A stretch of 55,690 nt of DNA from Amphritea sp. (GCA_025800245.1 JAOXSA010000058.1:1-55690); one strand, 5' to 3'. Shown: positions 18,811 through 27,299, counted from the first letter of the stretch. Notes: generated by a model not told the origin, from the sequence alone. A program made the numbers and translations.

Positions 18811-19786
18811 TGCAATTACGATGGTAGAAGCGGTGAATCTGGCGCTGCAATCAGAGATGCGTCGCGACGAATCGGTGGTGGTCCTCGGTGAAGATGTCGG
18901 CGTCAACGGCGGCGTATTCCGGGCAACCGTGGGACTGCGGGAAGAATTTGGTATCAAACGGGTACTGGACACGCCACTGGCAGAAACCATGATTGCCGGA
19001 CTCTCGGTGGGGATGGCCGCTCAAGGCCTGAAACCGGTAGCGGAGATTCAGTTTATGGGCTTTATCTTTCCGACCATGGAGCATCTGATCGGTCACGCTG
19101 CCCGTCTGCGTCATCGAACCCGGGGGCGCCTGAGCTGCCCGATGGTAGTACGGGTCCCTTTTGGTGGCGGGATTCACGCACCGGAGCACCATTCTGAAAG
19201 TACCGAAGCACTGTTTGCTCACATTCCCGGATTACGGGTCGTCATACCCTCGTCTCCGGCACGTGCCTACGGTCTGCTGCTGGCGGCGATGCGCAATCCT
19301 GACCCGGTAATCTTTATGGAACCGAAACGGATCTACCGACTGAATGCGCAACCGGTCGAAGACACCGGTGAGGCGCTGCCCCTGGATACCTGTTACACCC
19401 TGCGTGAGGGTTCTGACATTACGCTGGTAAGCTGGGGCGCAATGATCAAGGAAACCCTTGAGGCAGCTGACCAGTTAGCTGAACAGGGCGTCAGTTGCGA
19501 GGTGATCGATGTGGTCACCCTGAACCCGATCGATCACGACACGATTCTGGCTTCAGTTGCCAAGACCGGCCGCTGTGTGATCGTTCACGAAGCCCCCCGC
19601 AGCGGTGCTGTCGGGGCAGAGATTGCCGCAACTATTGCCGAAAAAGGCCTGCTCAGTCTGCAGGCGCCGGTTGCCCGGGTAACCGGCTACGACACTGTGA
19701 TGCCCTACTACCGTATGGAGCATCATTACATGCCGAATACCGCAGACATCATGGAAGCGGTACAGACAACACTGGAGTTCGCATGA
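18803..19786 (+). CDS. 2-oxoacid dehydrogenase complex E1 component, beta subunit
   Basis: The 327-residue partner of E1alpha starts at ATG 18803, with GGGAGG upstream, overlapping the end of E1alpha. It shows the pyrimidine-binding domain (VVLGEDVGVNGGVFRAT, DTPLAETMIAGLSVGMA, EIQFMGF) and the transketolase C-terminal domain (VSWGAMIKETLEAA, EVIDVVTLNPID, VHEAPRSGAVGAEIAA). Translation is coupled on both sides (8-nt overlap with E1alpha, ATGA overlap with E2). Substrate is inferred as for E1alpha. Confidence 0.9.
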   Translation: MSNAITMVEAVNLALQSEMRRDESVVVLGEDVGVNGGVFRATVGLREEFGIKRVLDTPLAETMIAGLSVGMAAQGLKPVAEIQFMGFIFPTMEHLIGHAARLRHRTRGRLSCPMVVRVPFGGGIHAPEHHSESTEALFAHIPGLRVVIPSSPARAYGLLLAAMRNPDPVIFMEPKRIYRLNAQPVEDTGEALPLDTCYTLREGSDITLVSWGAMIKETLEAADQLAEQGVSCEVIDVVTLNPIDHDTILASVAKTGRCVIVHEAPRSGAVGAEIAATIAEKGLLSLQAPVARVTGYDTVMPYYRMEHHYMPNTADIMEAVQTTLEFA

Positions 19787-20898
19787 AGTATTTCAAGCTA
19801 CCGGACCTGGGCGAAGGTCTGCCCGAAGCTGAAATTCTGGAATGGCATATCAGCGAAGGGGATACAGTCACCACCGATCAGATTCTGGTCAGCGTGGAAA
19901 CCGCCAAAGCCATTATCGAGATCCCGTCACCGCAGGATGGCACCATTGCCCACCTGTTCGGTGCTGCGGGCGATACCATCCACACCGGCGAACCGCTGAT
20001 CGAGTTTGCCGGCGAAGAAGATGACTCCGGTACGGTGGTCGGTGAACTGAAAAGCGATGCTCAGTCCACCAGCGAAGACCACTTCTTTATCGGAGCCGCG
20101 CCCAGTACCGCTGCGCATCAGGCACAGATGACGCCTGCAGTCCGGGCGCTGGCTAACCGTCTGGAAGTGGATACCAGCGGTTTAAAAGGCAGTGGGCGCA
20201 ATGGCCAGATCACACCGGATGATGTTGAACGGGCTGCCCGTGCCGACCGGACTCACGGTAAAGCAGAACCACTGCGCGGTGTCCGTAAACAGATGGCGAA
20301 AAACATGGCGTTGGCCCACGCTGAAGTGGTTCCGGTCACCCTGTGTGAGGATGTCGATATCCATGGCTGGACAGAGGGTGAAGACATCACTATGCGCCTG
20401 ATCCATGCGGTTGCCGCAGGCTGTAAGGCTGAGCCTGCGATGAACGCCTGGTTTGACGGTCAGCAACTTGCCAGACGTCTGCATAGCAAGATCAACCTGG
20501 GGGTGGCGGTCGATACCGATAAAGGACTGTTCGTACCGGTGATCCGGGATATTGGTAACCGGGATCTCGATGATATTCGTGATGGTCTGGATCGGCTGAG
20601 GGAAGATGTTATCAATCGCACCATCCCGCCATCAGAACTTCAGGGGGGCACCATTACCCTGAGTAACTTCGGCACCATTGCCGGTCGCTACGCCAGCCCG
20701 ATAGTCGTTCCGCCCACAGTGGCAATTCTGGGAGCCGGTGTGATCCGGGAGCAACCGATGGCCGTAGCAGGAGAAGTGGTGGCTCGCCGGGTACTGCCCT
20801 TGTCGCTGACCTTTGACCATCGTGCAGCAACCGGCGGAGAAGCAGCACGCTTCATTCGTGCTGTGATAGACGATTTAGCTAAAAAATCAATCAGTTAA
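19783..20898 (+). CDS. 2-oxoacid dehydrogenase complex E2 component (dihydrolipoyl acyltransferase)
   Basis: The 371-residue protein has one lipoyl domain (1-76; the lipoylated Lys is K42 in VETAKAIIEI), a peripheral subunit-binding domain (about 108-145, TPAVRALANRLEVD...GRNGQIT) and a compact acyltransferase domain. The catalytic motif, usually HxxxDG, reads DHRAATGGEAARFI, with Thr where Asp is normal. It begins at the ATG overlapping the E1beta stop; the longer upstream frame is a shadow inside E1beta. No E3 (lipoamide dehydrogenase) gene follows, so E3 must be supplied from elsewhere. Confidence 0.9.
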   Translation: MKYFKLPDLGEGLPEAEILEWHISEGDTVTTDQILVSVETAKAIIEIPSPQDGTIAHLFGAAGDTIHTGEPLIEFAGEEDDSGTVVGELKSDAQSTSEDHFFIGAAPSTAAHQAQMTPAVRALANRLEVDTSGLKGSGRNGQITPDDVERAARADRTHGKAEPLRGVRKQMAKNMALAHAEVVPVTLCEDVDIHGWTEGEDITMRLIHAVAAGCKAEPAMNAWFDGQQLARRLHSKINLGVAVDTDKGLFVPVIRDIGNRDLDDIRDGLDRLREDVINRTIPPSELQGGTITLSNFGTIAGRYASPIVVPPTVAILGAGVIREQPMAVAGEVVARRVLPLSLTFDHRAATGGEAARFIRAVIDDLAKKSIS

Positions 20899-21064
20899 TT
20901 CTTCTTTTGCGGAGAAAAAAAGTCCGTTATTTCCTTTCGGCTAACGCAGCTTGGACTAGACTAAAGGAAGGGAAAAAAAGAGAGATCATGTTATGAGCCC
21001 TTAAAGACAGATGGGGTGGCAAGGCTACCCCGCTTGCAAGAGCAAAGATACAGGAAGGTGGCAT

Positions 21065-22987
21065 ATGAGTATTTTCGAAAAGTATAAGGCACGATACGAC
21101 TCCAAACAGGAAGAGGAGTTTTCCCTGCAGGAGTATCTGGAGATCTGCAAAAACGATCCGATGGCGTACGCCAGTGCAGCCGAACGATTACTGGCTGCAA
21201 TCGGCGAACCGGAGATGATCGATACCTCCCGTGACCCAAGACTGAGTAGAATCTTCTCCAACAAGATGATTCGGCGATACCCCTCTTTTCATGAGTTCTA
21301 TGGCATGGAAGACGCCATTGAGCAGATCGTCGATTACTTTAAGCATGCAGCTCAGGGTCTGGAAGAACGGAAACAGATTCTCTATCTGCTGGGCCCGGTA
21401 GGTGGTGGTAAGTCATCACTGGCCGAGCGACTCAAAGCGTTGATGGAACATATTCCTTTCTACGCGATCAAAGGCTCCCCGATTCAGGAATCACCTCTGG
21501 GCCTTTTCAATCCTGAGGAAGATGCCGGTATTCTGGAAGAGGAATACGGTATCCCCCGCCGCTATCTGAAAGGTCTGATGTCTCCTTGGGCGGTTAAACG
21601 TCTGCACGAATACGGCGGTGATATCAGCCAGTTCCGGGTGGTGAAACTCTATCCATCCATTCTCAATCAGGTTGCAGTGGCGAAAACCGAGCCCGGTGAT
21701 GAGAACAACCAGGATATTTCCAGTCTGGTGGGTAAGGTGGATATCCGTATGCTGGAAGAATTTCCACAGCATGATCCGGATGCCTACAGCTTCTCCGGTG
21801 CACTCTGTCACGCCAACCAGGGTCTGATGGAATTCGTGGAGATGTTCAAAGCACCGATCAAAGTCCTGCACCCACTGCTGACAGCAACTCAGGAAGGGAA
21901 CTACAACAGTACCGAGGGTATGGCTGCGATACCGTTTGAGGGTATTCTGCTGGCCCACTCCAACGAGTCTGAGTGGCAGAGCTTTAAGAACAACAAAACC
22001 AATGAAGCCTTTATCGACCGGGTTTACATCGTCAAAGTGCCTTACTGCATGCGTGTGTCTGAAGAGGTGCGTATTTACGAGAAACTGCTTGAGAACAGTT
22101 CCCTGAACAACTCGCCTTGCGCACCGGATACCCTGAATATGCTGGCACAGTTCACGGTGCTGTCACGTCTGAAAGATCCGGAGAACTCCAACATCTTCTC
22201 CAAAATGCGTATCTACGACGGTGAGAACCTTAAGGATACCGATCCTAAAGCCAAGTCGATGCAGGAGTATAAAGACTCTGCCGGTGTTGATGAGGGTATG
22301 GAAGGCATCTCGACCCGTTTCGCCTTCAAGATTCTGTCTAAGGTATTCAACTTTGATCCAGCTGAGATCGCTGCCAACCCGGTACACCTGATGTACGTAC
22401 TGGAACAGCAGATCGAACAGCAGCAGTTCCCGCAGGAAACTCAGGAGAAGCTGATCGGTTTCCTGAAAGAGTATATCTCGCCGAAATATATCGAGTTCCT
22501 GGGTAAAGAGATTCAGACCGCCTATCTGGAGTCCTACTCTGAATACGGTCAGAACATCTTCGACCGCTATGTTACCTATGCCGACTTCTGGATTCAGGAT
22601 CAGGAATACCGTGATCCGGAAACCGGCGATATTCTCAACCGTCAGGCGATCAGCGAAGAGCTGGAAAAAATCGAAAAACCTGCAGGTATCAGCAATCCGA
22701 AAGACTTCCGTCACGAGATCGTCAACTTCGTGCTGCGGGCCCGCGCCGATAACAACGGCAAGAATCCGGCCTGGAGCAGCTACGAGAAGATGCGTACCGT
22801 GATCGAGAAGAAGATGTTCTCGAACACCGAAGATCTGCTGCCGGTGATCTCGTTCAACCCGAAAGCCTCCAGCGAGGACCAGAAGAAACACAGCGAGTTT
22901 GTGAAACGGATGACCGAACGCGGTTACACCGAGAAGCAGGTTCGTCTGCTGTCCGAATGGTATATCCGGGTGCGTAAATCCCAGTAA
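21065..22987 (+). CDS. prkA: PrkA family serine protein kinase / AAA+ protein (YeaG)
   Basis: The 640-residue protein matches the YeaG/PrkA length. It has an N-terminal AAA+ type domain with Walker [10 protein letters not shown] (about 109-117) and a C-terminal kinase-like domain. The ATG at 21065 follows AGGAAGG and starts the familiar [20 protein letters not shown]; the frame's longer N-terminus is not conserved in style. It is the first gene of the conserved prkA-yeaH-spoVR cluster, induced in E. coli in stationary phase and nitrogen limitation, and in Bacillus linked to sporulation. Confidence 0.93.
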   Translation: MSIFEKYKARYDSKQEEEFSLQEYLEICKNDPMAYASAAERLLAAIGEPEMIDTSRDPRLSRIFSNKMIRRYPSFHEFYGMEDAIEQIVDYFKHAAQGLEERKQILYLLGPVGGGKSSLAERLKALMEHIPFYAIKGSPIQESPLGLFNPEEDAGILEEEYGIPRRYLKGLMSPWAVKRLHEYGGDISQFRVVKLYPSILNQVAVAKTEPGDENNQDISSLVGKVDIRMLEEFPQHDPDAYSFSGALCHANQGLMEFVEMFKAPIKVLHPLLTATQEGNYNSTEGMAAIPFEGILLAHSNESEWQSFKNNKTNEAFIDRVYIVKVPYCMRVSEEVRIYEKLLENSSLNNSPCAPDTLNMLAQFTVLSRLKDPENSNIFSKMRIYDGENLKDTDPKAKSMQEYKDSAGVDEGMEGISTRFAFKILSKVFNFDPAEIAANPVHLMYVLEQQIEQQQFPQETQEKLIGFLKEYISPKYIEFLGKEIQTAYLESYSEYGQNIFDRYVTYADFWIQDQEYRDPETGDILNRQAISEELEKIEKPAGISNPKDFRHEIVNFVLRARADNNGKNPAWSSYEKMRTVIEKKMFSNTEDLLPVISFNPKASSEDQKKHSEFVKRMTERGYTEKQVRLLSEWYIRVRKSQ

Positions 22988-23024
22988 TGGGATTTACGCA
23001 CCCGGCCTGAGCAGGAGAGCGCGT

Positions 23025-24299
23025 ATGAGTTATATCATCGATCGTCGCCTCAATGCGAAGAAGAAAAGTACAGTCAATCGCCAACGGTTTCTGCGTCGCT
23101 ACAAAAAGCACATCAAACGTGCCGTGGAGGACGCAGTAAACTCCCGCAGCATCCGCGATATCAATCAGGGCGGTGAAGTCAGCATCCCGAATAAAGATAT
23201 CTCGGAACCGATCTTTCACCACGGTGAAGGCGGCGTGCGCCAGCGGGTGTTCCCTGGTAACAAAGAGTTCGTCACCGGCGATGAGATCAAACGCCCCGAA
23301 GGTGGCGGTGGTGGCGGTGCCGGTCAGGGACAGGCCAGTAACCAGGGCGAAGGGGAAGATGACTTCACCTTCCAGATCAATCAGGAAGAGTTTCTCGACT
23401 TTATGTTTGAGGATCTGGAACTGCCCTACATGATCAAAAAACAGCTGCGCGATGCCACCAGCTTTGAAACACGTCGCGCCGGCTTTACCAACGTTGGCTC
23501 ACCCGACAAGCTCAATGTAGTGCGTTCATTACGGGCAGCCAATGCCCGCCGTATCGCCCTGTCCGGTAAAGAACGCCGCCAGGTGCGGCAACTGAAAAAA
23601 GAGATCGCCACGCTGGAAAGCCGCTTACCGGATAGTGAAGCGGAACAGCAGATCAGTCTGCTTCAGGAAGAGATCGATACCCTGAACAAGAAGATTAAAC
23701 GGATGCCGTTTATCGACGAGTTCGATCTTAAATACAACAACCTGATCCGTACACCGGTACCCAGTTCAAAAGCAGTGATGTTCTGCATCATGGACGTATC
23801 AGGCTCAATGACACAGTCGATTAAAGATATCGCCAAGCGTTTCTTTATCCTGCTGTATCTGTTCCTGACCCGTAGCTATAAACATATCGAGGTGGTGTTC
23901 GTACGCCACCATACCCACGCAAAAGAGGTGGATGAAGAGGAGTTTTTCTATTCCCGCGAAACCGGCGGCACCATCGTCTCCAGCGCCCTGAATCTGAGTG
24001 CGGAGATTATTAAAAACCGTTATCCACCGGGTGACTGGAACGTCTATGTTGCGCAGGCCTCTGATGGCGATAACTGGGATGGCGACTCTCATATCTGTCG
24101 TCAGGTACTGGAGCAACAGATCCTGCCGCTGGTGCAGTATTTCGCTTATGTCGAAATCACCACCGGCCAGCATCAGAATCTGTGGCTGGAGTACGAACAG
24201 ATCCGCGAACAGTTCGAAGAAACCTTCGCTATGCAGACCATTGTCGAGCCATCGGATATCTATCCGGTGTTCCGAAAACTGTTCGAGAAGAAGGAGTAG
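23025..24299 (+). CDS. yeaH: YeaH/YhbH family protein (DUF444, VWA-like)
   Basis: The 424-residue protein starts [25 protein letters not shown], the YeaH/DUF444 signature. It has a Gly-rich stretch near 90-105, a charged coiled-coil-like region (about 185-230) and a von Willebrand A-like domain with the metal-site motif DVSGSMTQS near residue 257. GGAGAG lies before the ATG. It sits between prkA and spoVR and probably works with them. Confidence 0.92.
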   Translation: MSYIIDRRLNAKKKSTVNRQRFLRRYKKHIKRAVEDAVNSRSIRDINQGGEVSIPNKDISEPIFHHGEGGVRQRVFPGNKEFVTGDEIKRPEGGGGGGAGQGQASNQGEGEDDFTFQINQEEFLDFMFEDLELPYMIKKQLRDATSFETRRAGFTNVGSPDKLNVVRSLRAANARRIALSGKERRQVRQLKKEIATLESRLPDSEAEQQISLLQEEIDTLNKKIKRMPFIDEFDLKYNNLIRTPVPSSKAVMFCIMDVSGSMTQSIKDIAKRFFILLYLFLTRSYKHIEVVFVRHHTHAKEVDEEEFFYSRETGGTIVSSALNLSAEIIKNRYPPGDWNVYVAQASDGDNWDGDSHICRQVLEQQILPLVQYFAYVEITTGQHQNLWLEYEQIREQFEETFAMQTIVEPSDIYPVFRKLFEKKE

Positions 24300-24303
24300 G
24301 TTT

Positions 24304-25833
24304 ATGAAGGGGACGACAAAAAAGTACGAGCCGATCTCTACCGGCTCTGAATGGACCTTCGAACTGATTCAGCGCTACGATGATGAGATAGCCCGGGTCG
24401 CAGCCCATTACGGCCTGGACACCTATCCGAATCAGATCGAAGTGATTACTTCCGAGCAGATGATGGATGCCTACTCCTCAGTGGGCATGCCGCTGAACTA
24501 TAATCACTGGTCCTTCGGCAAGCAGTTCGTATCCACTGAGCAGCAGTACAAGCGGGGGCAGATGGGCCTGGCCTATGAGATTGTAATTAACTCCGATCCC
24601 TGTATTGCCTACCTGATGGAAGAGAACACCATGACCATGCAGGCGCTGGTTATCGCCCACGCCTGCTACGGCCACAATTCGTTCTTTAAAGGCAACTATC
24701 TGTTCCGTACCTGGACCGATGCTTCAGCCATTATCGATTACCTGTTGTTTGCCAAGAACTACATCAACAAGTGCGAAGAGCGCTACGGCGTGGATGCCGT
24801 CGAGCAGGTTCTGGATGCCTGCCATGCGCTGATGAATTACGGCGTAAACCGCTATCAGCGACCACAGCCGATCACCCCGGAAGAGGAAAAAACCCGCCAG
24901 TTAGAGCGGGAAGAATACATTCAGCGTCATCTGAATCAACTATGGAACACTATCCCTAAGAAGGAAGAAGAAGCCACTGACACCGTACAGCGCTTCCCAT
25001 CTGATCCGGAAGAAAACCTGCTTTATTTTATCGAGAAAAATGCACCACTTCTGGAATCCTGGCAACGCGAGGTGGTACGCATCGTTCGTAAGATCGCGCA
25101 GTACTATTATCCACAGCGTCAGACTCAGGTGATGAATGAGGGCTGGGCCTGTTTCTGGCACTACACCCTGCTCAACCATCTGCACAACGAAGGTCTGGTC
25201 ACCGACGGATTTATTATGGAGTTCCTGCACTCCCATACCAGTGTGGTGTATCAGCCTCCGTTTGATGCCCCCTACTTCAATGGCATTAACCCCTATGCGC
25301 TGGGCTACGGCATGATGCAGGATATCCGCCGCATCTGTGAAAACCCCACCGATGAAGACCGGGAGTGGTTCCCGGATATCGTCGACACGGACTGGAATGA
25401 AACCCTGCAGCACGCGATGCGTAACTACAAGGATGAGAGTTTTATCCTGCAGTATCTGTCACCACGGATGATCCGGGAGATGAAGTTCTTCAGTATCACC
25501 GACAATTCAAAACTGAGTACCCTACAGGTGGGCGCGATTCACGATGACTCCGGATATCAGAAGATCCGCGAAGACCTGTCCGCCAGCTACAATATCGGCA
25601 ACCGTGAACCCAACATCCAGGTGTACAACGTTGATGTCAGAGGCGATCGCTCACTGACCCTGCGCCACTATATGCACAATGACCGCCCACTGGGTGACTC
25701 CACCGACGAAGTACTCAAGCATGTTCATCTGCTGTGGGGCTTTAATGTCAGAATGGAATCGGTCAATCCGGATGGCCAGGTTGTTTCTGTGCATCACTGC
25801 CCGCCGCTGCCACAATCGGAGGATGCGGCGTAA
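24304..25833 (+). CDS. spoVR: SpoVR family protein (YcgB)
   Basis: The 509-residue protein has the SpoVR/YcgB core: WTFELIQRYDDEIARVAAHYGLDTYPNQIEVIT, the HACYGHNSFFKGNYLF block with conserved His residues, and MNEGWACFWHYTLLNHLH. The ATG at 24304 follows AAGGAGTAG, 4 nt after the yeaH stop; the upstream part of the frame overlaps yeaH and is rejected. The biochemical function is not established; the family name comes from a Bacillus spore-cortex gene. A heptamer array starts right after the stop. Confidence 0.93.
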   Translation: MKGTTKKYEPISTGSEWTFELIQRYDDEIARVAAHYGLDTYPNQIEVITSEQMMDAYSSVGMPLNYNHWSFGKQFVSTEQQYKRGQMGLAYEIVINSDPCIAYLMEENTMTMQALVIAHACYGHNSFFKGNYLFRTWTDASAIIDYLLFAKNYINKCEERYGVDAVEQVLDACHALMNYGVNRYQRPQPITPEEEKTRQLEREEYIQRHLNQLWNTIPKKEEEATDTVQRFPSDPEENLLYFIEKNAPLLESWQREVVRIVRKIAQYYYPQRQTQVMNEGWACFWHYTLLNHLHNEGLVTDGFIMEFLHSHTSVVYQPPFDAPYFNGINPYALGYGMMQDIRRICENPTDEDREWFPDIVDTDWNETLQHAMRNYKDESFILQYLSPRMIREMKFFSITDNSKLSTLQVGAIHDDSGYQKIREDLSASYNIGNREPNIQVYNVDVRGDRSLTLRHYMHNDRPLGDSTDEVLKHVHLLWGFNVRMESVNPDGQVVSVHHCPPLPQSEDAA

Positions 25834-25853
25834 CGCCACTCGTAAGAGTGGCG
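25834..25853. repeat. Hairpin after spoVR whose 3' arm is the first heptamer unit
   Basis: CGCCACTC (25834-25841), loop GTAA, then GAGTGGCG (25846-25853) form a perfect 8-bp stem immediately after the spoVR stop. The right arm is unit 1 of the GAGTGGC array that follows. Confidence 0.85.
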
Positions 25854-25908
25854 AGTGGCGAGTGGCGAGTGGCGAGTGGCGAGTGGCGAGTGGCGAGTGG
25901 CGAGTGGC
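25846..25908 (+). repeat. Heptanucleotide tandem array (GAGTGGC), 9 units
   Basis: Nine perfect head-to-tail copies of GAGTGGC. It lies between the convergent spoVR and HIT genes. The array reads open as a repeated SGEWRVA peptide, but this is a by-product of the 7-bp period and not evidence for a gene. Confidence 0.97.
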
Positions 25909-25932
25909 GAAAAATATGATTTATTTTTTCTC

Positions 25933-25996
25933 GTAGAGTGCAACAACGCCAGCGTATTGCACCACAAATAAAATGGTGCGTTGTAACGCACCCTAC
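25933..25996. repeat. GTAG(A/G)GTGC palindromic intergenic element
   Basis: A 64-bp segment bounded by GTAGAGTGC and GCACCCTAC, with an internal perfect stem GGTGCGTT/AACGCACC (25975-25992) and a second imperfect one (TGCAACAACGCCAGCGTATTGCA). Its left end recurs at the window's right edge (55673-55690). Sequences of this GTAGGGTGCGTT style are widespread intergenic repeats in proteobacteria; I know of no assigned function. Confidence 0.75.
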
Positions 25997-26025
25997 CCGC
26001 TGCCAAAACCCGTCACACTTTTTGC

Positions 26026-26135
26026 TTTTTCCAGCAAGCAGCTTTGCTGCGTCGAGCGAGTCTCGCTTGCGAGACGTTCCAGCCACTAGCAAGCATTGCT
26101 ACGCAATGCGGTCTGATAGGGCGGACTTCGTCCGC
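26026..26135. repeat. Hairpin cassette array (four stem-loops with different stems)
   Basis: In order: GCAGC-TTT-GCTGC (26038-26050), GTCTCGC-TT-GCGAGAC (26060-26075), GCATTGC-TAC-GCAATGC (26093-26109) and GCGGAC-TTC-GTCCGC (26121-26135). They are joined by the linkers TTTTTCCAGCAA and GTTCCAGC that recur at 26.7-27.1 kb and 31.7 kb. The array fills the space between the convergent spoVR and HIT genes. No transposase is present. Confidence 0.85.
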
Positions 26136-26150
26136 ACTTGTCGCTTCGCT

Positions 26151-26516
26151 TTAAACCGGCGTCTTCAACGTCTCCTGATACGGCGGCCAGCCCATCGGCT
26201 TACCACCCAGCAGGTGCAGGTGAATGTGATAAACGGTCTGACCGCCGTGGTTGTTGCAGTTAAACACGGTGCGATAACCGTCTTCTGCAAAACCCTGCTG
26301 TTTAGCGATTTTACCCGCTACCATCACCATATGCCCCACCAGCTCGCAGTCTTCAGGCTCAATGTCGTTCAGGGTCGCGATACGCTTACGAGGGATAATC
26401 AGCACATGGGTCGGTGCCTGTGGGCTGATATCATTAAAGGCGACTACTTTATCGTCTTCATAAACGATATCTGCCGGAATCTCTTTATTCGCAATTTTCA
26501 GAAACAGATCATCCAT
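26151..26516 (-). CDS. hinT: HIT family purine nucleoside phosphoramidase (HinT-like)
   Basis: The 121-residue protein has the HIT motif HIHLHLLGG (His triad) near 97-105, and the upstream FNDISPQAPTHVLIIPRK block. HinT enzymes hydrolyse AMP-linked phosphoramidates such as aminoacyl-adenylate-derived adducts. The C-terminus runs GWPPYQETLKTPV, a few residues past the usual end, and the stop codon sits at the edge of the hairpin cassette, so the tail may derive from repeat sequence. It is flanked on both sides by repeats. Confidence 0.93.
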   Translation of the reverse strand: MDDLFLKIANKEIPADIVYEDDKVVAFNDISPQAPTHVLIIPRKRIATLNDIEPEDCELVGHMVMVAGKIAKQQGFAEDGYRTVFNCNNHGGQTVYHIHLHLLGGKPMGWPPYQETLKTPV

Positions 26517-26608
26517 AGTTGTTACTCATCATTTTCCAAATTATTAATGATCCGATTACATCATCCCGCCAGCTAAAGGTTCAAGTAGAAATTGGCAGAA
26601 AGAGAGGA

Positions 26609-26670
26609 AGTGGCGAGTGGCGAGTGGCGAGTGGCGAGTGGCGAGTGGCGAGTGGCGAGTGGCGAGTGGC
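26609..26670 (+). repeat. Heptanucleotide tandem array (GAGTGGC), 8 full units plus one partial
   Basis: A 6-nt partial unit AGTGGC is followed by eight perfect GAGTGGC copies. It lies upstream of the HIT gene start and just left of the 155-bp hairpin array, in the same orientation as the other heptamer arrays. Confidence 0.97.
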
Positions 26671-26705
26671 GAACAGAGCCTGGCTTACTAACGGATGCTG
26701 TAAAG

Positions 26706-27100
26706 CTTTTTCCAGCAAGCAGCTTTGCTGCGTCTAGCGAGTCACGCTTGCGTGACGGTCCAGCGAGGTGAGCTTGCTCACCGTTCGAACCACAAATGCC
26801 CTTATCGGCACGAGGGCGTGCCTCACCACAATGTAATCTGAAACTCCGCAGCAGCGACCGCTTTTTCCAGCAAGCAGCTCTGCTGCGTCCAGCGAGTCTC
26901 GCTTGCGAGACGTTCCAGCAAGGTGAGCTCGCTCACCGTTCGAGCCACAAACGCCCTTATCGGCACGAGGGCGTGCCTCACCACAATGTAATCTGAAACT
27001 CCGCAGCAGCGACCGCTTTTTCCAGCAAGCAGCTTTGCTGCGTCTAGCTAGTCACGCTTGCGTGACGGTCCAGCGAGGAAGGCTCCGCCTTCCGTTCCAG
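26706..27100. repeat. 155-bp tandem repeat of hairpin cassettes (2.5 copies)
   Basis: Copies start at 26706, 26861 and 27016 (period exactly 155); the third is truncated. Each copy has linker CTTTTTCCAGCAA, hairpin 1 (GCAGC-TNT-GCTGC), hairpin 2 and hairpin 3; the two full copies also have hairpin 4 (GGCACG-AGGG-CGTGCC at 26807-26822 and 26962-26977). Hairpin 2 is GTCACGC-TT-GCGTGAC in copies 1 and 3 but GTCTCGC-TT-GCGAGAC in copy 2, a compensating change. Hairpin 3 is GGTGAGC-TT/TC-GCTCACC in copies 1-2 and GGAAGGC-TCC-GCCTTCC in copy 3. The region is between the divergent HIT and phosphate acyltransferase genes and holds no gene. Confidence 0.93.
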
Positions 27101-27299
27101 CTACGCTACTTTTCCGCACCTGCGTCATATCAACTGTCATCTAATTTATCTGCTAATCCCCCGAAATAGTGATCATTCCTGTTGCACTGCGTCATAAGAG
27201 GTTCATACTCATGCCATAGAGTAAAGCCAGTCTTTATCACGGAACATAATCGCGACGGCTACAGTGATCCTGTGCCCTTTCGATTCAGGAGTTGTCAGA

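Noticed and set aside
25834-25853. Rho-independent terminator for spoVR
   Set aside because: The stem is good but is followed by GAGTGGC repeats, not a T-run, so intrinsic termination is doubtful; it is reported as a repeat-associated hairpin instead.
25846-25908. Repetitive peptide (SGEWRVA repeats) encoded by the heptamer array
   Set aside because: A 7-bp unit gives a 21-bp coding period in any frame without stops. The peptide has no start context and is a by-product of the repeat.
26706-27100. CRISPR array
   Set aside because: Repeats of 155 bp in direct tandem with no unique spacers and no cas genes; the internal hairpins and linkers do not fit CRISPR.
26026-27100. Integron attC sites or an insertion sequence
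   Set aside because: There is no integrase or transposase, no attC core sites (GTTRRRY), no cassette ORFs and no flanking target duplication.
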